Source of the DNA: Halioglobus sp.
GTDB lineage: Bacteria; Pseudomonadota; Gammaproteobacteria; Pseudomonadales; Halieaceae
NCBI GenBank assembly: GCA_002699145.1
Contig: PABK01000013.1
Coordinates: forward strand, 19,425 to 83,424
Reading direction: 5' to 3'
Length of the DNA stretch: 64,000 nucleotides
Made by a program: the position numbers and the translations under genes
Shown: positions 63,280-64,000 of the stretch, piece by piece
Layout: each line of letters starts with the position of its first letter
Numbering within the stretch: position 1 is the stretch's first letter
Notes under the pieces: model-generated
The model's database searches: none
What the model saw: the letters and a program-made list of their open reading frames with translations, nothing else
What the model was told of the DNA's origin: nothing

Positions 63280-63628
63280 CTGGATGCGGTGCTGCGGGCA
63301 CCCGCATCGAGAAAGGCTTGGTGCTTTGTGGACTGTATCGGTGGACAGACGTCCTCCGCCCCAGGGTCACCAGGTCACGGCCGCGCTGCCGGCGCTATAG
63401 CCAGGTTAAAAGTTTCGGGGCGCAGAAGACGGGGGCCGGGGGGATTTTCGCTAGATCTGGCCCGTGTCGGCGTGCGTTATTCCCGTCAGTTTCTTTTACA
63501 TACCCGCTATCTTCCTCCTGGTTATAACGGGGACTTGTAGGCAAGCCCATTGATTTCAGCAAACATTTCACTAGTTTTCACTAGAATTGCTTCGTAGCGA
63601 GAAATCGACTCTCCGAGAGAACCGCCCC
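63280..63628. other. 349-bp non-coding stretch
   Basis: No gene is supported here; the short open frames lack ribosome sites and coding character. It holds the promoter region of the next gene. A small inverted repeat, CTAGT (63571-63575) with ACTAG (63580-63584), sits 45 bp before the next start, and a weak GGGACTTG/CAAGCCC hairpin lies near 63531-63549. Confidence 0.6.
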
Positions 63629-63952
63629 ATGAAAAACCCACTCAGACTCTTCACGCTGGCCATCCTTCTCCAGGCTACCTCATCCTGGGCGATGCCCATG
63701 CTGTCGTTTGATGGCAGCTCATTAACCGATCTCGATGTCGGAGGCACCTTGTACGATGTCATGTTCGGTGATGGTGTGGTTGGTGACGTCTTTGCGGGCG
63801 CCACGTTCGACGCAGCACGCGCGGCCGAAGCCAACGCGGTGTCCGTGGCGATTACCGAGTTTCTAAACCTGATTGGCGCCCAGCCAGACAGCATCGCCGG
63901 AAGAGGTGGCCCCAAAAATCTGAACAGCGCTATAGGTGGATTCTCTGTCTGA
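63629..63952 (+). CDS. Short secreted protein, possible PEP-CTERM remnant
   Basis: Protein of 107 residues with a signal peptide (FTLAILLQATSSWA). The mature part (LTDLDVGGTLYDVMFGDGVV, then ATFDAARAAEANAVSVAITE) resembles the N-terminal half of PEP-CTERM-sorted proteins, but the C-terminal PEP motif and anchor are missing because a stop follows SAIGGFSV. It may be truncated or a short secreted form. ATG at 63629 has CGAGAGA upstream; a 14-codon extension is less likely. No assigned function. Confidence 0.6.
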   Translation: MKNPLRLFTLAILLQATSSWAMPMLSFDGSSLTDLDVGGTLYDVMFGDGVVGDVFAGATFDAARAAEANAVSVAITEFLNLIGAQPDSIAGRGGPKNLNSAIGGFSV

Positions 63953-63990
63953 GCTAGGGCATCGTATTGCCCGTTATCAGGAGAATCAAC

Positions 63991-64000
63991 ATGGCCAGAA
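63991..64000 (+). CDS. Start of a further gene, cut by the window edge
   Basis: ATG at 63991 with a good ribosome site (CAGGAGA at 63978-63984). Only Met-Ala-Arg can be read before the window ends, so no product can be named. Confidence 0.4.

Noticed and set aside
63289..63540. Two overlapping open frames of 60-83 codons after the DUF2164 gene
   Set aside because: No ribosome site, no recognisable protein pattern, and they disagree in frame; treated as non-coding.
1..64000. tRNA, rRNA, CRISPR, insertion sequence or prophage
   Set aside because: No cloverleaf, ribosomal, spacer-repeat, transposase or phage gene pattern was found by reading; a tRNA or Rfam search would be decisive.

Overview
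The window is a high-GC chromosomal segment from a gammaproteobacterium. The housekeeping set (pepA-holC-valS, rapA, bolA, a tRNA-hydroxylating rhodanese, cold-shock genes) is gammaproteobacterial. Together with the catabolic, wax-ester and DUF3604 genes it resembles marine Halieaceae-type bacteria, but that placement is an inference from gene content. No rRNA, tRNA, CRISPR array, insertion sequence or prophage was recognised.

Region 1 (1-13745) is a phenol-degradation island, almost entirely on the minus strand. A multicomponent phenol hydroxylase operon (dmpKLMNOP plus the ferredoxin dmpQ) turns phenol into catechol. A meta-cleavage operon follows (dmpB catechol 2,3-dioxygenase, dmpC, dmpH) and runs off the left edge. 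A DmpR/MopR-type sigma54 activator lies just upstream of dmpK, and a textbook -24/-12 promoter and candidate enhancer repeats sit between them. A GntR-type regulator is inserted on the opposite strand between the two operons. Upstream of dmpR lie an SDR, an HsaA-like flavin monooxygenase and a meta-cleavage-product hydrolase.

Region 2 (13872-35502) is mixed: a trypsin-like protease, trhO-bolA, an AraC regulator, a two-component system, an RDD protein, pepA-holC-valS, two cold-shock-domain genes, TetR, DUF3604 plus methyltransferase, a wax ester synthase with a histone-like tail, LysR and TatD.

Region 3 (35608-45704) holds rapA and then a surface-glycan locus: gmd and an rmd-like reductase on the plus strand, facing two glycosyltransferases, a small unknown protein and a sulfotransferase-YCII fusion on the minus strand.

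Region 4 (45831-62755) is the most unusual part. Two CYP51-like cytochromes P450, each followed by its own small ferredoxin, lie in a tightly overlapped minus-strand operon with an NAD-dependent epimerase/3beta-HSD-like protein, a MaoC-like protein, an ene-reductase and a SnoaL-like protein. Around it are two LLM flavin oxidoreductases, an acyl-CoA ligase, an unknown protein, a TetR regulator, an amidohydrolase, an enoyl-CoA hydratase and a beta-propeller protein. One palindrome (TATAGTYTCRACTATR) occurs in both divergent promoter regions, one of them directly upstream of the TetR gene, so these genes probably form one TetR-controlled regulon. The logic (CoA activation, hydration, P450 hydroxylation, ene reduction, hydrolase) suggests catabolism of an alicyclic or terpenoid/steroid-like acid. 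The substrate cannot be read from sequence.

The right edge (63034-64000) has a DUF2164 gene, a 349-bp non-coding stretch, a short secreted protein and the first codons of another gene.
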